From: Gammaproteobacteria bacterium
Lineage (GTDB): Bacteria; Pseudomonadota; Gammaproteobacteria; S144-34
NCBI GenBank assembly: GCA_015494165.1
Contig: WGBS01000283.1
Location: 1 to 6,151 of the forward strand
Length of the DNA stretch: 6,151 nucleotides
Direction of reading: 5' to 3'
The notes under the pieces: generated by a model
What the model was told of the DNA's origin: nothing
The model's database searches: none
The model's input: the letters and a program-made list of their open reading frames with translations, nothing else
Shown here: piece by piece, positions 4,827-6,151 of the stretch
How positions within the stretch are numbered: position 1 is the stretch's first letter
Layout: each line of letters starts with the position of its first letter
Position numbers and translations under genes: made by a program

Positions 4827-4844
4827 GGGCGTATCCCTTTGTTT

Positions 4845-4865
4845 GTGGCCACCTCGATGATTATA
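4845..4865 (-). promoter_or_regulatory. Candidate promoter and operator of the toxin-antitoxin operon
   Basis: Minus strand TATAAT (4865-4860) is a perfect -10, but no clear -35 lies at 16-18 bases (CAGGCG at best). The 8-bp palindrome GTGGCCAC (4845-4852) lies between this -10 and the antitoxin ribosome binding site, where an autorepressing antitoxin could bind. The operator role is inference. Confidence 0.4.
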
Positions 4866-4959
4866 GCCGCCAATGTAGCCACCGCCTGATTGGGGCATGG
4901 CGCTGCGCGGGCGGGCACAGGGACCCGGAGCCGATCGGCCTTCCAGCCGGCGCGGGCGC

Positions 4960-6151
4960 TCAAGGGACCGCGAGGAGGCAGGTAGCGCCAGCGGCCGCTG
5001 CGGGCGCGAGCGCCGCGGCCACGCGAAGGCCCAGCCGACGCCCGCCGACCGCGACGGCGAGCCCCGCCTTGACCGCGGTGTTGACGAACGCGGCGAGCAC
5101 CATGCCGCGCACCGCCACGGCGGCCTCGAGGCCGCCGTGGGCCATGCGCGAGAGCGAGAGCGTGATGGCGTCGACGTCGGTGAGGCCGGCGACCGCGGCC
5201 AGCGCGTACAGGCCCTCCTCGCCGAGCCAGGCGTCGAGGGCGTGGGCGGCGAGCGTCACCGCCGCGAGCAGCAGCCCGAACTGCACGGCCTGGCCCAGCC
5301 GCAGGGGGTTGCCGAGGGGCACCTCCGGCGCCCGGCCCGTCGTGTCGCGCGCGAGCATCCAGGCCGCCGCGAAGCCGAATGCGGCCATCGCCCCCAGCGG
5401 CAGCGCTGCCTGCGCCAGCAGGGCGCGGTTCACCGCCGCCACCTCAACCAGCATGCGCGGGAACATGGTGGCCGAGGCCACGACGATGCCGGCGGCGAAC
5501 AGGCGCGGTGCCCCGAGATCGCGCCCCAGACGCCCGAAGCCCAGCGTCACGGCGGTCGAGGACACCAGCCCCCCGAGCAGGCCCGTCAGTAGCACGCCGC
5601 GCCCCGGGCCGACGATGCGCATGGCGGCGTAGCCGGCGAAGGAGATGGCCGCGATCAGCACCACCATCCACCAGAGCACGTAGGGGTTGAGGGCCTGCCA
5701 GGGGCCGTAGCCGCGGTCGGGCAGCACCGGCAGCACCACGACGGAGATCAGGGCGAGCTGCAGCGCGCCGCGCAGGTCGGCGGGCGAGAGCCGCCGCAAC
5801 CAGGCGTGGAGCGTCGGCTTGAGGCTGAGGAGCAGTGCCGTGACCACGGCGCCCGCGGCGGTCACGACCAGCTCGCCGCGGGCGGCGAGCGCGCCGAGGG
5901 CGAAGGTGACGAGCGCGGCGACCACCGTGGTGATCCCGACATCGCGATCGAGGCGCACGGCCGCGAGGTGGCCGGCGACGACCACGGCGGCGAAGCCGAG
6001 GAAGCCGGCGGCCAGGAAGACGGGGTCGAACCTTTCGGCGAGCTCGCCCCACAGGCCGCCGAGCAGGCCGACGAGCCCGAAGGTGCGCACGCCGGCGACG
6101 CGCGCGCGGCCGGCTGCTAAGGTGCGGCCATGGAGGCGGAGGCGGCACCCC
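4960..6151 (-). CDS. MgtC/SapB-DUF4010 family membrane protein, 5' end beyond the window
   Basis: The frame stays open from the TGA at 4962-4960 to the window edge, giving 396 visible residues; the GTG at 6090 is not a convincing start because family-like sequence (ARVAGVRTFGLVGLLGGL) spans it and no ribosome binding site precedes it. The first part fits the end of an MgtC/SapB domain. The rest fits DUF4010: about ten hydrophobic segments, the loop LPVLPDRGYGPWQALNPY (residues 120-137 counted from that GTG), WWMVVLIAAISFAGY, GLLGGLVSSTAVT (170-182), FPRMLVEV and GLTDVDAITLSLSR (302-315). The family is an inner-membrane protein of unknown transport or sensing role, sometimes linked to magnesium by name only. 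It is convergent with nothing here; the antitoxin gene follows about 130 bases further along on the same strand, probably with its own promoter. Confidence 0.85.
   Translation of the reverse strand, partial: GCRLRLHGRTLAAGRARVAGVRTFGLVGLLGGLWGELAERFDPVFLAAGFLGFAAVVVAGHLAAVRLDRDVGITTVVAALVTFALGALAARGELVVTAAGAVVTALLLSLKPTLHAWLRRLSPADLRGALQLALISVVVLPVLPDRGYGPWQALNPYVLWWMVVLIAAISFAGYAAMRIVGPGRGVLLTGLLGGLVSSTAVTLGFGRLGRDLGAPRLFAAGIVVASATMFPRMLVEVAAVNRALLAQAALPLGAMAAFGFAAAWMLARDTTGRAPEVPLGNPLRLGQAVQFGLLLAAVTLAAHALDAWLGEEGLYALAAVAGLTDVDAITLSLSRMAHGGLEAAVAVRGMVLAAFVNTAVKAGLAVAVGGRRLGLRVAAALAPAAAAGATCLLAVP

Noticed and set aside
4897..5692. Long plus-strand ORFs opposite the membrane protein gene
   Set aside because: They are very rich in R, A, G and P, as expected for the antisense of a high-GC gene; the opposite strand encodes a clear membrane protein.

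Overview
The window appears to cross the right-hand end of an integrated mobile element (about 1-3984) and enter its host chromosome (about 3985-6151). The junction is the 3' part of a tRNA-Val(CAC) gene at 3937-3984, which lacks its 5' half. Such a fragment is left at the far end of an element that integrates into the 3' end of a tRNA gene. The intact tRNA and probably the integrase should lie to the left, outside the window. The host is a high-GC bacterium that encodes the tRNA CCA end. A gammaproteobacterium would fit, but nothing here fixes the taxon.

Element, left part (1-1200): three small genes of unknown function form a tight leftward operon (950 to 43). They start from a good candidate promoter at 1076-1103. 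A nested hairpin with a run of eight U residues lies between that promoter and the first gene, so the operon appears to have an attenuator or to sit behind a short terminated RNA. The third gene changes frame at a run of six T, and the second frame stays open to a stop at 43-45.

Element, replicon (1201-3483): a small XRE-type helix-turn-helix protein, a RepA-type hexameric helicase and a RepC-type initiator form a rightward operon. At its end are four tandem 21-bp iterons, a fifth diverged copy inside repC, a 10-bp inverted repeat and a 13-bp GC-rich hairpin. This is the layout of an IncQ/RSF1010-type replicon (small repressor, repA, repC, iterons, possible priming sites). The RepB-type primase that such replicons need is not in the window. 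About 450 bases without a convincing gene follow up to the attachment site. Near the end they hold three 11-bp direct repeats and a 9-bp inverted repeat, plausible recombinase or accessory-factor sites.

Chromosome (3985-6151): a leftward type II toxin-antitoxin pair (Phd/YefM-like antitoxin and PIN-domain VapC toxin, start and stop overlapping), then a leftward multi-membrane MgtC/SapB-DUF4010 protein whose 5' end runs off the window.

How it works together (inference): the helix-turn-helix protein probably controls the divergent promoter region at 1060-1190, RepC would bind the iterons and RepA would unwind the origin, so the excised circle could replicate on its own. The toxin-antitoxin pair lies outside the element by the att reading.
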